DNA from: Candidatus Gastranaerophilales bacterium
GTDB lineage: Bacteria; Cyanobacteriota; Vampirovibrionia; Gastranaerophilales; Gastranaerophilaceae
Length of the DNA: 64,000 nucleotides
Direction of reading: 5' to 3'
NCBI GenBank assembly: GCA_944326565.1
Contig: CALVEL010000001.1
Span: 1-64,000 of the forward strand
Shown here: piece after piece, positions 27,755-35,600 of the stretch
Numbering within the stretch: position 1 is the stretch's first letter
Layout of the letters: the number at the start of each line of letters is the position of its first letter
The notes under the pieces: model-generated
What the model saw: the letters and a program-made list of their open reading frames with translations, nothing else
Database searches by the model: none
Told to the model about the DNA's origin: nothing
Program-made: the position numbers and the translations under genes

Positions 27755-27897
27755 TAAATAAAAAAACTTTTTTGGTTACCGCAATAATTTCATTAGTAGT
27801 TGCAATGCTAGGTTTGACATTTGTTATTGCTGGTATGAAACCTCAATTGCATAAATCTTTTTTATTGGAAATTATAAATGTTAAAATTAAGAAATAA
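27751..27897 (+). CDS. 48-aa single-helix membrane peptide
   Basis: The ORF from ATG 27751 overlaps the upstream stop as ATGA. It encodes MINKKTFLVTAIISLVVAML, a short turn and a basic tail ending INVKIKK. One membrane helix (~7-28). Position in a tight operon and start-stop coupling support translation. Possibly a small subunit of the neighbouring membrane complex. Confidence 0.55.
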   Translation: MINKKTFLVTAIISLVVAMLGLTFVIAGMKPQLHKSFLLEIINVKIKK

Positions 27898-27918
27898 TAT
27901 GGTATAATAATTTCAGAT

Positions 27919-28563
27919 ATGTATAGATGTATAGAATGCAAAACTTTATATAAAGAAAGAATAGATTATTGCGATTGCGGAAATAATATTTTTGAAGAAG
28001 TTCCTGATATTGTTGATAATAGCGAAAAATCTTTTAATGATTCTTTATCAGAAAAAAAACAGCCAATTTTACCTGTAAATAATGTCTCTATTGTGATTTT
28101 TTCATTATGTTGCCTTTTTTCATTATGTTTTATTCTGTTTCTTGGTCCTGCTCCTAAAAAAAGAGAAAAAATCATTAATAAAAAACCCGCAGTAGTAAAA
28201 CAAATTCCAAATATAGAAAGTATTTGGGATGATACTCCAGCTTATAAAGTTCATACAAATGCAAGTATTGATATGGATTTGTACCGTGCAGGGTTAAAAA
28301 ATGCACTACTTGCAAATTTTGATATGACAGCAATAGAAGGTGCCGGTTCTTGTGATATACAATTTGTGCTTGATAAACATGGAAATTTAAAAAAGAAAAA
28401 ACTCTATCAAAATACTGCAAACAAACCTCTTTTAAATGCAGTAAAAAAAATGTTATCTGGTCTTAAAAATTATAATCCACCCCCAAGTAGTTATGATGGC
28501 ACACCTTTGACTCTCGAAGTCTTTGGTAGTGGTGAGGATTATCAGCTACGTTATAAAAATTAA
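27919..28563 (+). CDS. Zinc-ribbon, one helix, TonB-C-like domain protein
   Basis: 214 aa. The N-terminus has a small zinc ribbon (YRCIECKTLY, then CDCGNN). A membrane helix (SIVIFSLCCLFSLCFILFLG, ~57-78) follows, then a basic stretch, and a C-terminal domain at ~115-210 (LYRAGLKNALLANFD, DIQFVLDKHGNLK, LLNAVKKMLSGL) like TonB C-terminal folds. So the ribbon would be cytoplasmic and the TonB-like part periplasmic. TATAAT lies 10 bp before the ATG without a ribosome site, so the gene may have its own near-leaderless promoter. Last gene of the vWA group. Confidence 0.65.
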   Translation: MYRCIECKTLYKERIDYCDCGNNIFEEVPDIVDNSEKSFNDSLSEKKQPILPVNNVSIVIFSLCCLFSLCFILFLGPAPKKREKIINKKPAVVKQIPNIESIWDDTPAYKVHTNASIDMDLYRAGLKNALLANFDMTAIEGAGSCDIQFVLDKHGNLKKKKLYQNTANKPLLNAVKKMLSGLKNYNPPPSSYDGTPLTLEVFGSGEDYQLRYKN

Positions 28564-28594
28564 AATTAATTTGTTAAAAAATGTAAGTTTGCTC

Positions 28595-28623
28595 TTGACA
28601 AAAAGTTAGGCATGACTTACATT
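28595..28623 (+). promoter_or_regulatory. Strong sigma-70-like promoter framed by an inverted repeat
   Basis: Consensus TTGACA (28595-28600), a 17-bp spacer and TACATT (28618-28623). The 8-bp arms ATGTAAGT (28581-28588) and ACTTACAT (28615-28622) flank the -35 and overlap the -10, as an operator would. No plus-strand gene of normal size follows before a terminator 58 bp on. Confidence 0.5.
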
Positions 28624-28629
28624 TATATT

Positions 28630-28705
28630 ATAACTATGATTTACTATTAATTACCACCATTTGTAAGGGTATTATCAATTCTCTCGTATTACGGGAGATT
28701 TTTTT
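28630..28705 (+). ncRNA. Candidate small RNA of about 75 nt
   Basis: Promoter at 28595-28623 and intrinsic terminator at 28681-28705, with only a 4-codon ORF (MIYY) between. A transcript from ~28630 would contain an unpaired A/C-rich stretch (TTACCACCATTTG) and end in a U-run, the layout of trans-acting bacterial sRNAs. The terminator might simply end the vWA operon, whose last stop is 118 bp upstream. Confidence 0.4.
28681..28705 (+). terminator. Intrinsic terminator
   Basis: CTCTCGT (28681-28687) pairs with ACGGGAG (28691-28697) with one wobble, loop ATT, then seven T. It is oriented for the plus strand; the minus strand lacks a T-run here. Confidence 0.75.
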
Positions 28706-28883
28706 ACTGCCAAAAAATATCTTGCCAAGCACCGATTTTTTCAAGTTTGGTAATGTATGATTTTATTGTATGTATGCTTGTATTTAATTTTTCAGCTATT
28801 TCTTTTTTATTAAAATTCTGTTTTAACAACTCAAGAATAAACTTCTCTTGCTCAAAGAGATTTTCTGTCTCAGGTTTATTCAT
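28704..28883 (-). CDS. 59-aa stand-alone LuxR/GerE-type HTH protein
   Basis: The minus-strand ORF begins MNKPETENLFEQEKFILELL and continues with NFNKKEIAEKLNTSIHTIKS and YITKLEKIGAWQ. This is a four-helix LuxR/GerE or sigma-4-like DNA-binding unit without a receiver or sensor domain. It resembles the output domains of the regulators at 5952 and 6610. CGGAG lies 6 bp upstream of the ATG. It could bind DNA alone or compete with the full-length regulators. Its stop codon overlaps the plus-strand terminator. Confidence 0.65.
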   Translation of the reverse strand: MNKPETENLFEQEKFILELLKQNFNKKEIAEKLNTSIHTIKSYITKLEKIGAWQDIFWQ

Positions 28884-29091
28884 TTTGTCTCCGCTTTATA
28901 ATTCCAAAAGTTAATGTTAGCATAATTAATTTTCAATATATATTGGCTGAATGACCAGTATTATAAAATGATAAAATTTACTTGAGAAGATTTTTCTTTT
29001 AATAGGGGCAGTTTTTTGAGGAATACATTACTCAATGAATTAGATAGTATTCTTAGAAATATTGCAAAACTTGTTATAAAAATCTGCATTT

Positions 29092-29364
29092 TTAATCTCT
29101 TTTTCTATTTATAACAGCCTTAGTGCCGGTAAATATTCCGGCTCCTGCGCCTATAATGCCGTTTAATAATAGAGAGTTTTTCATCGGTGATTTTGTGAAA
29201 TTTGCAAAATGTCTTGAGACATAGTCTAGCCCAACGCCAAAGCTAAACCAAGCTGCAGCAGTTGATAGCCCGTTTTTAACTGGAGTTGTATGTTGAGATT
29301 TTGAGTTAATATTTGTTTTTTTATATTTCGTTTGTGCTGTAAAATTTATTGGGTAAACTTTCAT
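29092..29364 (-). CDS. Small uncharacterised protein, 90 aa
   Basis: The N-terminus MKVYPINFTAQTKY carries the short aromatic-polar motif also seen at 20160 and 22962. A basic low-complexity stretch follows, then two weakly hydrophobic segments (LSTAAAWFSFGVGLDYV and NSLLLNGIIGAGAGIFTG) that may be membrane helices. The ribosome site is weak (AGTGA). 208 bp of upstream-gene-free DNA at 28884-29091 shows nothing convincing. Unknown function. Confidence 0.5.
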   Translation of the reverse strand: MKVYPINFTAQTKYKKTNINSKSQHTTPVKNGLSTAAAWFSFGVGLDYVSRHFANFTKSPMKNSLLLNGIIGAGAGIFTGTKAVINRKRD

Positions 29365-29425
29365 TTTTCACTTTTGTAAACTTATGTGGGTATAACATTT
29401 TGGATTTTACTATGGAAAAAAATTA

Positions 29426-29455
29426 TTGTAAAGTATAAAAAAATAATGATATAAT
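29426..29455 (+). promoter_or_regulatory. Promoter of a leaderless AlkD-like gene
   Basis: TTGTAA (29426-29431), an 18-bp spacer and TATAAT (29450-29455). The ATG at 29462 follows the -10 box by exactly 6 bp, and no ribosome site exists, so the mRNA would start at or near the A of ATG. Confidence 0.6.
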
Positions 29456-29461
29456 ATTCAA

Positions 29462-30166
29462 ATGAAAGAAAATTTTATAAAAGAAATTTTAAAACTCAAA
29501 AATCCGGAGCAAGCCAAGCTTAATATGCGTTTTTTCAAAACAAATAAGGGTGAATACTCGGAAAATGATATTTTTTTAGGTCTTGTATCAAAACAAAACA
29601 GGATGTTTGCCAAAAAGTATTATAAATTACTAACTTTGGTAGATTTAGAAGAATTATTGCAAAATGAATACCATGAAATACGTATGACAACACTTTTTAT
29701 GATGGTTTTGCAATATCAAAAAGGTGATTTAGAAAAGAAGAAAAATATTTTTGAAATTTACGTAAATAATTACAGCCGAATTAATAATTGGGATTTAGTT
29801 GATAATTCAGCTCCTTATATTACAGGTGATTATGCTTACAATTATAAAAAAATAGATGTCTTATGGGATTTGGCAAAAAGTGGAAATCTTTGGGGGGAGC
29901 GTATAAGTGTTGTAGCTTCTATGTATTTTATTAAGAAGAAAAGTTTTGATTATCCTATTGAAATTTGTGAATATTTTCTTTTCCATAAACATGATTTGAT
30001 TCATAAAGCAGTGGGGTGGATGCTTAGAGAAATAGGAAAAAAAGATGTCAGGATTTTAGAAAAATTCCTTAAAAAAAATATTTCTAAAATGCCTCGTACA
30101 ACTTTAAGATATGCTATTGAACGATTTGAAGAAAGTAAAAGAAAAGAATATTTATTGCAAAAATAA
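29462..30166 (+). CDS. AlkD-like DNA alkylation repair glycosylase
   Basis: 234 aa of HEAT-like helical repeats. Family residues: RINNWDLVDNSAPYI near 100 (Trp and Asp of the active-site cleft), LWGERISVVASM near 143 with the conserved Arg, HDLIHKAVGWMLREIGKKD near 178 and MPRTTLRYAIERF near 212. AlkD enzymes excise N3- and N7-alkylated purines without base flipping. Cytoplasmic, single gene. Its stop lies 2 bp from the stop of the convergent ketosynthase, with no terminator between. Confidence 0.88.
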   Translation: MKENFIKEILKLKNPEQAKLNMRFFKTNKGEYSENDIFLGLVSKQNRMFAKKYYKLLTLVDLEELLQNEYHEIRMTTLFMMVLQYQKGDLEKKKNIFEIYVNNYSRINNWDLVDNSAPYITGDYAYNYKKIDVLWDLAKSGNLWGERISVVASMYFIKKKSFDYPIEICEYFLFHKHDLIHKAVGWMLREIGKKDVRILEKFLKKNISKMPRTTLRYAIERFEESKRKEYLLQK

Positions 30167-30168
30167 AT

Positions 30169-31392
30169 TTATATTTTTTTGAAAATTAATGAAGTATTGA
30201 TACCGCCAAATGCAAAATTGTTTGTCATAACAAATTTGTTATCCATTTCTATGCCTTCTTTTTTTATATATTCAAGAGGGGCGCAATTTTCGTCAACTTC
30301 ATTAAGGTTAAGAGTTGGATGGTACCAGTTTTCGTTCATCATTTTAATTGTCATAATGGCTTCGATTGCACCGCATGCTCCGAGTGTATGTCCTGTATAG
30401 CTTTTTAGTGAGCTTATAGGTACTTTTCGGTTAAATACTTTGTAAGTTGCATTAGATTCAGCGATATCACCTTGAATAGTTGCTGTCCCATGAGCGTTTA
30501 TGTAGCCGATTTCATCAGTAGAAATTTTTGCGTATTTTAATGCCTCTGTCATAGCATTTCCCATAGTTTCAGGAGTCGGATTTGTGATGTGACATCCGTC
30601 AGTTGTGTTGCCATATCCGATTATTTCAGCGTAAATTTTAGTTCCGCGTCTTTTGGCATGCTCGTATTCTTCTAAAATTAATGTTCCTGCCCCTGCTCCT
30701 ATTACAAGCCCGTCACGATTTTTGTCAAAAGGTGATGGCGTAAGATCAGGATGATCGTTTTTCAGGCTTGTTGCATATAAAGTGTCAAATATAGCAATGT
30801 AAGTCGGCTGAATTTCTTCAGATCCTCCTGCTATCATAACGGTTTGATAACCGTCTTTTATAGCTTCATAGGCTGCACCTATTCCCATTGAGCCTGATGT
30901 ACAAGCTGTGGAAGTCGGAATAATCCTACCTTTTGTTTTGAAGTATAATGAAATATTTACTGCTGCGGTCTGTGACATCATTTTGACATAAGAGCCTGAA
31001 TTGAGATTTTTTACTTCTTTATCAATTTGCATTGAATAAAAATCAATTAAAGTACATAATGATCCTGAAGATGATCCATAAGCGACACCTGTTTGACCGT
31101 TAGAGATTATTTCATTATCCAAAAGACCTGCATCTTTAAGAGCTTCTTCTGCTGTTGCGACACTCATAATTGCAACATCACCCATGGTTCTGGTAACTTT
31201 TCTGTTGAAATGCGCAGGAGTTACAAAACCATTTACGGGAGCAGAAAGTTTTGTATTTAATCTTTGGTATTGTTCCAATTCAGGTGTGTAGCAAATACAG
31301 TTTTTGTAAGTTTTTAATCTTTCAAAAGCCCCATTTACATCGCATCCCAATGGGCTTGCAAGTGCCATACCTGTCACGACTACTCTTTTCAT
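30169..31392 (-). CDS. Beta-ketoacyl-ACP synthase, ApeR-like
   Basis: 407 aa. FabF-type ketosynthase with an intact catalytic triad: C164 (STACTSGSMG), H301 (NAHGTAT) and H335 (SYTGHTLGACG), with K330. In APE-type type II polyketide clusters such an enzyme extends acyl-ACP with malonyl-ACP. Last gene of a minus-strand operon KS-DH-KR-KS in which every junction overlaps (4, 8 and 17 bp), the usual apeO-P-Q-R order. A housekeeping FabF is unlikely given these neighbours. The function in this pathway is inferred from family and context. Confidence 0.88.
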   Translation of the reverse strand: MKRVVVTGMALASPLGCDVNGAFERLKTYKNCICYTPELEQYQRLNTKLSAPVNGFVTPAHFNRKVTRTMGDVAIMSVATAEEALKDAGLLDNEIISNGQTGVAYGSSSGSLCTLIDFYSMQIDKEVKNLNSGSYVKMMSQTAAVNISLYFKTKGRIIPTSTACTSGSMGIGAAYEAIKDGYQTVMIAGGSEEIQPTYIAIFDTLYATSLKNDHPDLTPSPFDKNRDGLVIGAGAGTLILEEYEHAKRRGTKIYAEIIGYGNTTDGCHITNPTPETMGNAMTEALKYAKISTDEIGYINAHGTATIQGDIAESNATYKVFNRKVPISSLKSYTGHTLGACGAIEAIMTIKMMNENWYHPTLNLNEVDENCAPLEYIKKEGIEMDNKFVMTNNFAFGGINTSLIFKKI

Positions 31393-32117
31393 AAATACAG
31401 ACCTCCATTTACGGAAATTACCTGACCTGTTATGTAAGAGGCATCTTCACTCATTAAATAATTTGCAAGACTTGCAACTTCTTTTGCAGTGCCAACTCTT
31501 TTCATAGGTATGATTTTTTTAAGTTCATCAACAGGCAAATCTTTTGTCATATCGGTATCAATAACCCCGGGGGCAATGCAATTTACCGTAATCCCTCGTT
31601 TTGCAAGCTCAAGGGATAAAGCTTTTGTCGCTCCGATAATACCTGCTTTAGATGCGCTGTAATTGACCTGTCCTCTATTGCCTGCAAGTCCTGAAATTGA
31701 GGACAACGTAATAATTCTGCCCCTGATTCTTGCTGAAATCATAGGCATCACAATAGGCTTTAAGACATTGTAAAAACCGCCAAGATTTGTATCTATCACA
31801 TCATCCCATTCGTCATCTGTCATTGCAGGAAATACGTTGTCTTTTGAAATTCCTGCATTCAAAACTACTCCGTAATAAATGCCGTTTTGTTCTATATCTT
31901 TTGATAATACATCATTGCACTCGGTTCTGTCTGTAAGGTTAAATTTTAGAATTTTTGCGTTTTGTCCTATATCCTCTATTTCTTTTTTTACTTCTTCAGC
32001 TTTTTTTATATTACTGTTGCAATGAAGAGTAATATTATATCCATTTTTTGCGAGATATAATGCAATTTCTCTTCCTATTCCTCGGCTTGAGCCAGTTATT
32101 AGTATATTTTTAGACAT
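31389..32117 (-). CDS. 3-oxoacyl-ACP reductase, FabG/ApeQ-like
   Basis: 242 aa short-chain dehydrogenase. NADPH loop GSSRGIG near 9-15, NAGI near 87-90, and catalytic S140, Y153 and K157 with FabG spacing; IAPGVIDTDM near 181 also fits. It reduces the 3-ketoacyl-ACP made by the ketosynthases. It overlaps the dehydratase start by 8 bp and the ApeR-like gene by 4 bp. Confidence 0.9.
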   Translation of the reverse strand: MSKNILITGSSRGIGREIALYLAKNGYNITLHCNSNIKKAEEVKKEIEDIGQNAKILKFNLTDRTECNDVLSKDIEQNGIYYGVVLNAGISKDNVFPAMTDDEWDDVIDTNLGGFYNVLKPIVMPMISARIRGRIITLSSISGLAGNRGQVNYSASKAGIIGATKALSLELAKRGITVNCIAPGVIDTDMTKDLPVDELKKIIPMKRVGTAKEVASLANYLMSEDASYITGQVISVNGGLYL

Positions 32118-32568
32118 TTAACATTCCTATCAAATTTATTTCATTTTTGGGCATATAAGCATTTATAACTGCTTCTGCACAGATTTTACCGGCATTATAA
32201 ATAAAACATTCAAAAGAGACAAGCTCATCATTTGTAAAAACTTCTTTGGCTGTTATTTCATAAATTTTGTTATTTTCAAAATAATCGATATATGATTTGT
32301 AAAACCTTGTGCCTAAAAGGAAACCTATTCTCGGATTTTTCATGCCGTTTTTAAAATAGGAATAACATCCAATGGTTTGTGCCATAAATTCAATTCCAGT
32401 AATTGAAGAAATTCCATTGAGGGTTTTATCAAAGAATAATTTATTTTTATTGATATTTACAATAGTTTTTGCAGAATGTTCATCCAGATTATAATCGATA
32501 ATATCGTCAATAAAGATAATCGGATATTTATGCGGTAAAACTTTTTCTAAATTATATTTTGCCATCAT
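32110..32568 (-). CDS. 3-hydroxyacyl-ACP dehydratase, ApeP-like hotdog
   Basis: 152 aa. Hotdog fold with LPHKYPIIFIDDI near 11 (catalytic His) and GIEFMAQTIGCY near 58 (catalytic Glu on the central helix), the FabZ-like arrangement of ApeP proteins. It dehydrates the 3-hydroxyacyl-ACP to build each double bond of the polyene. In the APE enzyme it pairs with the second dehydratase, here the C-terminal domain of 35988-37544. Overlaps both neighbours. Confidence 0.82.
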   Translation of the reverse strand: MMAKYNLEKVLPHKYPIIFIDDIIDYNLDEHSAKTIVNINKNKLFFDKTLNGISSITGIEFMAQTIGCYSYFKNGMKNPRIGFLLGTRFYKSYIDYFENNKIYEITAKEVFTNDELVSFECFIYNAGKICAEAVINAYMPKNEINLIGMLNV

Positions 32569-33688
32569 TTCTCCCTAAAATAATTACCGCGTTAGTACCG
32601 CCAAATCCGAATGCATTGCATAATATATTATCAAGATGTTTTTTTGTTGGTTTTGTAATAAGATTTATCTCAGGCAAAGCATAATCATATTCACCATCAT
32701 AAATATGAGGTAAAATTAGATTTTGTTTAAGCATCTCGCAACACAGAGCTGTCTCAAGTGAAGCGGCGGCACCAAGACAGTGACCTGTCAAAGGTTTTGT
32801 CGAGCTCATTTCGGTACAACAGCCGAAAATATTATACATTGCATTTGCTTCCATCAAATCATTTGATTTTGTGCCTGTTCCATGAAGATTTACATAGTCA
32901 ATCGCATCAGGTAAAAGATTTGCTTGATTTAGGGCTATTTTAACAGCTTTTGATGCTTCATAGCCTTTTGGATCCGGAGTAGCTGCATGATAGGCATCTG
33001 AAGTCTCTCCAATACCTTTTATTATAATTCCACCAGCATTTTTTTCGACTATAAAAATAGCTGCAGCTTCTCCTATATTGATTCCGTTTCTGTTTTTTGA
33101 AAACGGGTTTGTTCTTTCTTTTGAAAGAACTTCGAGTGAATGAAATCCGAATATAGGAAGTTTTGCAAGTGAATCTACTCCTGCGACTATTACTGCATCA
33201 CAAATCCCTTTGTTTAACAATTTTTCGGCAGTAGCAAACGCTTTTATACCTGATGAGCAGGCTGTAGATACACTTTCGTAAAAGCAGTTTAAGTTAAGTG
33301 TATTTTTTAAAAATACAGCAGGAGAGCCTATTTCAAAATGTCTGTAATTATTTGATTTTTCGTATTCTTCAATCCCTGAATTTGTTGTTGCTGTGACAAT
33401 TCCTATTCTGTTATTTGAATATTTTTTTAAAAGATTTTCAAATTTGTCGGACATTTTATTTATCAGGTACAATAAAAGTCTATTACAACGAGTGTTAAAG
33501 TTTTCATCAGAAATTTCAGGCAAGTCGCAATTGATTTTCCCGAAATAGAAAGATTCGCCTTTGATGAGGTTACTATCAGGAGTAAGAAATGTTTTTTCAG
33601 GAATTATTGCATTTTGAAAAATCTCGCCAATTTCGTTACCAAGATTGCAAATAGCATCATAATATGTGATAAAAACTTTGTTTTGCAT
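32552..33688 (-). CDS. Beta-ketoacyl synthase, ApeO-like
   Basis: 378 aa. Intact triad C144 (VSTACSSGIKA), H269 (VNLHGTGT) and H303 (LTGHCLGAAA), with K298. Shorter and more divergent than the ketosynthase at 30169. In APE systems this is the main elongating ketosynthase, paired with a chain-length-factor-like partner; that partner is encoded divergently 29 bp away. The ATG has GGAG 6 bp upstream. First gene of the minus-strand ape operon. Confidence 0.85.
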   Translation of the reverse strand: MQNKVFITYYDAICNLGNEIGEIFQNAIIPEKTFLTPDSNLIKGESFYFGKINCDLPEISDENFNTRCNRLLLYLINKMSDKFENLLKKYSNNRIGIVTATTNSGIEEYEKSNNYRHFEIGSPAVFLKNTLNLNCFYESVSTACSSGIKAFATAEKLLNKGICDAVIVAGVDSLAKLPIFGFHSLEVLSKERTNPFSKNRNGINIGEAAAIFIVEKNAGGIIIKGIGETSDAYHAATPDPKGYEASKAVKIALNQANLLPDAIDYVNLHGTGTKSNDLMEANAMYNIFGCCTEMSSTKPLTGHCLGAAASLETALCCEMLKQNLILPHIYDGEYDYALPEINLITKPTKKHLDNILCNAFGFGGTNAVIILGRNDGKI

Positions 33689-33717
33689 TTTAGCTCCAAC
33701 TATATTAGTATGTTAGC
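33689..33717. promoter_or_regulatory. 29-bp divergent control region of the polyene cluster
   Basis: The whole spacer between the divergent ketosynthase and chain-length-factor genes. On the minus side a GGAG ribosome site precedes ATG 33688. On the plus side there is no ribosome site, and TAGTAT (33706-33711) lies 6 bp before ATG 33718, suggesting a leaderless start. Both arms must therefore share or overlap promoters here. Confidence 0.45.
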
Positions 33718-34311
33718 ATGAATGAAAAATTTTTCATATATAAAGTATCAATACAAGAGGATGAAAAGCCTGATTTATCTTTTATACCAATGCTAATAAG
33801 ACGAAAGTTAAGTCAGCTTTCAAAGATTGCTTTTTCGACTATATATAATTGTTATGAAAATGAGGATGTAAATTTAATTTTTGCATCAAGATACGGTGAG
33901 TTTGAAAAATTGGGTGTGCTGATGAATCAATACAAAAATGAAAATGAGGTATCACCATTATCATTCAGCTCATCTGTGCATAATGCAACAATAGGTAATT
34001 TTTCTTTAATTAATAATATAAAAAGTAAATATAATGCAATATCAGCAGGAGAAAATACAATTTCTAATGGGTTTTTAGAAGCTATTACCGAGCAGGAAAA
34101 AACTCTTTTTTGTTATGCTGATACAATACCAAATATAAAAAGTTTTGCCTGTCTGTTAGGAAAAAATTTTTCTTCTAATGCTGACGAGGTTGAATTGGTT
34201 TTGGTATCAAACGAAATTAAAGATAATGAGTTTGAAAGATTTGTAAAATTTTTGAAAAAAGAAAAAGATGAATTCATAGCCTCATTTTATACTCTAAGGA
34301 GAATAAAATGA
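33718..34311 (+). CDS. Ketosynthase-like chain-length factor, ApeC-like
   Basis: 197 aa, about half a ketosynthase. It carries the signature of the N-terminal beta-ketoacyl-synthase-like family of APE clusters: FASRYGEFE near 57, SPLSFSSSVHNATIGNFSL near 80 and ENTISNGFLEA near 108. No active-site Cys, so it cannot condense and probably acts as the partner that positions or measures the chain for the ApeO-like enzyme. First gene of the plus-strand arm; it overlaps the next gene by 4 bp. Confidence 0.8.
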   Translation: MNEKFFIYKVSIQEDEKPDLSFIPMLIRRKLSQLSKIAFSTIYNCYENEDVNLIFASRYGEFEKLGVLMNQYKNENEVSPLSFSSSVHNATIGNFSLINNIKSKYNAISAGENTISNGFLEAITEQEKTLFCYADTIPNIKSFACLLGKNFSSNADEVELVLVSNEIKDNEFERFVKFLKKEKDEFIASFYTLRRIK

Positions 34312-35042
34312 TAAGGTTATGGCGCTCTTTGCTTATTATATCTAGCTTTGTACTTTTTGGTATTGGAGCTTTTGTTATAGGGTTTTTTATATTTCCTTAT
34401 ATTTCTATTACACAGTCAGGACTTGAAAAAAAAATTGCCTATGCAAATATAATTCATAAAGTTTGGAGTTGGTTTAAGGATATTTTGCAAAAAATAGGGT
34501 TAATAAAAATTAATATAGAAAATGAAGATAGATTGAAGAATTTATCTTCTAAAATAATTGTAGCAAGTCATCCTTCATTTATAGATATAGTTGTTTTGAT
34601 TGGGCTTATTCCCAAATCTACTTGTTTTGCCAAAAAAGAAACTTTAAAAAATCCTTTTTTTAGAAATATTGTAAAATCAATTTATATAATAAATGATATG
34701 GATTTAGATAAATTAAAAATTGAGACTGATAAATTTTTAAAGGAAGGGTTTAATATAATAATTTTTCCATCTGGCACAAGGATAAAATCAGGAGAGGATT
34801 TTAAAATTCATAAAGGTCCTGCTGCAATAGCATTAAATTCTGATTCTGAAATTATACCGGTGAAAATTACGGCAGATTATCCTTTTTTGCAGAAAGGACA
34901 GCCGATTTATGATGTTGGAGAAAAAGTTATTAATTATAATATAGAGGTAAAAACACCCATAAGACCTTTAGAATATTCTGATATGACCGAAATTAAGGCT
35001 CGTAAAGCAATTTCTGAAAAAATTAAAGAAGAGATAATTTGA
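34308..35042 (+). CDS. PlsC-type acyltransferase, ApeD-like
   Basis: 244 aa. An N-terminal membrane helix (LLIISSFVLFGIGAFVIGFF) precedes a lysophosphatidate-acyltransferase fold: HPSFID (HX4D motif, near 86) and FPSGTRIKSGEDF near 162 (usual FPEGTR, with Ser for Glu). It probably transfers the polyene acyl chain or a fatty acid to a lipid or glycerol acceptor at the inner membrane. Located between the chain-length-factor-like gene and the two ACP genes, as in APE clusters. Confidence 0.8.
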   Translation: MIRLWRSLLIISSFVLFGIGAFVIGFFIFPYISITQSGLEKKIAYANIIHKVWSWFKDILQKIGLIKINIENEDRLKNLSSKIIVASHPSFIDIVVLIGLIPKSTCFAKKETLKNPFFRNIVKSIYIINDMDLDKLKIETDKFLKEGFNIIIFPSGTRIKSGEDFKIHKGPAAIALNSDSEIIPVKITADYPFLQKGQPIYDVGEKVINYNIEVKTPIRPLEYSDMTEIKARKAISEKIKEEII

Positions 35043-35087
35043 CTTTAATAAAAAGTTAGATTATCATATGACTAAAAAGGCAGGAAG

Positions 35088-35345
35088 ATGATTAAAGACG
35101 AAATAAAACAACTTATTATAGACACACTTGATTTGGAAGATATAACTCCTGAAGATATTGATGAGAATGCTCCTTTGTTTGTTGATGGACTTGGGTTGGA
35201 TTCAATAGATGCTTTGGAGTTAGGAATGGCTTTGAAGAAAAAATATAATCTAAAAATGGGTTCAAATAACGAAGAAAACAAGGAATATTTTTATTCGGTA
35301 AAAACTCTTGCTGATTTTGTCGAAGCGCAAGCTAATCAGGAGTAA
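35088..35345 (+). CDS. Acyl carrier protein 1, ApeE-like
   Basis: 85 aa acidic four-helix protein. The phosphopantetheine site is S39 in GLGLDSIDALELG. AGGAAG lies upstream of the ATG. It would carry growing or starter acyl groups after activation by the Sfp-like transferase at 40402. The second ACP starts 4 bp after its stop; paired ACPs are a hallmark of these clusters. Confidence 0.88.
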   Translation: MIKDEIKQLIIDTLDLEDITPEDIDENAPLFVDGLGLDSIDALELGMALKKKYNLKMGSNNEENKEYFYSVKTLADFVEAQANQE

Positions 35346-35348
35346 GTT

Positions 35349-35600
35349 ATGAGTGAAAAATTGAACAAAGATGATATATTGAAAGAATTGACTTCAATAC
35401 TCGTTGAAGACTTTGAAATTGATGAAAAACAAATTACACCAGATGCGGATTTGTTTCAAGATTTGGATTTAGACAGTATAGATGCTGTTGACTTAGCTGT
35501 AAGAGTTCAGCAGTTTGCTAATAAAAAAATTTCTCCTGAAAATTTTAAACAAATTAAGACTATCGGTGATGTTGTGAGTGCTATCGAAGAGCTTTTATGA
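35349..35600 (+). CDS. Acyl carrier protein 2, ApeF-like
   Basis: 83 aa. Attachment Ser is S43 in DLDLDSIDAVDLA. More acidic N-terminus than ACP 1 and clearly diverged from it, so the two probably hold different intermediates (starter and chain). The stop overlaps the next start by 4 bp (ATGA). Confidence 0.88.
   Translation: MSEKLNKDDILKELTSILVEDFEIDEKQITPDADLFQDLDLDSIDAVDLAVRVQQFANKKISPENFKQIKTIGDVVSAIEELL

Noticed and set aside
29016-29114. 32-codon plus-strand ORF from a TTG after AGGGG
   Set aside because: Runs into the opposite gene, has low-complexity content and no conserved feature; too weak to call.
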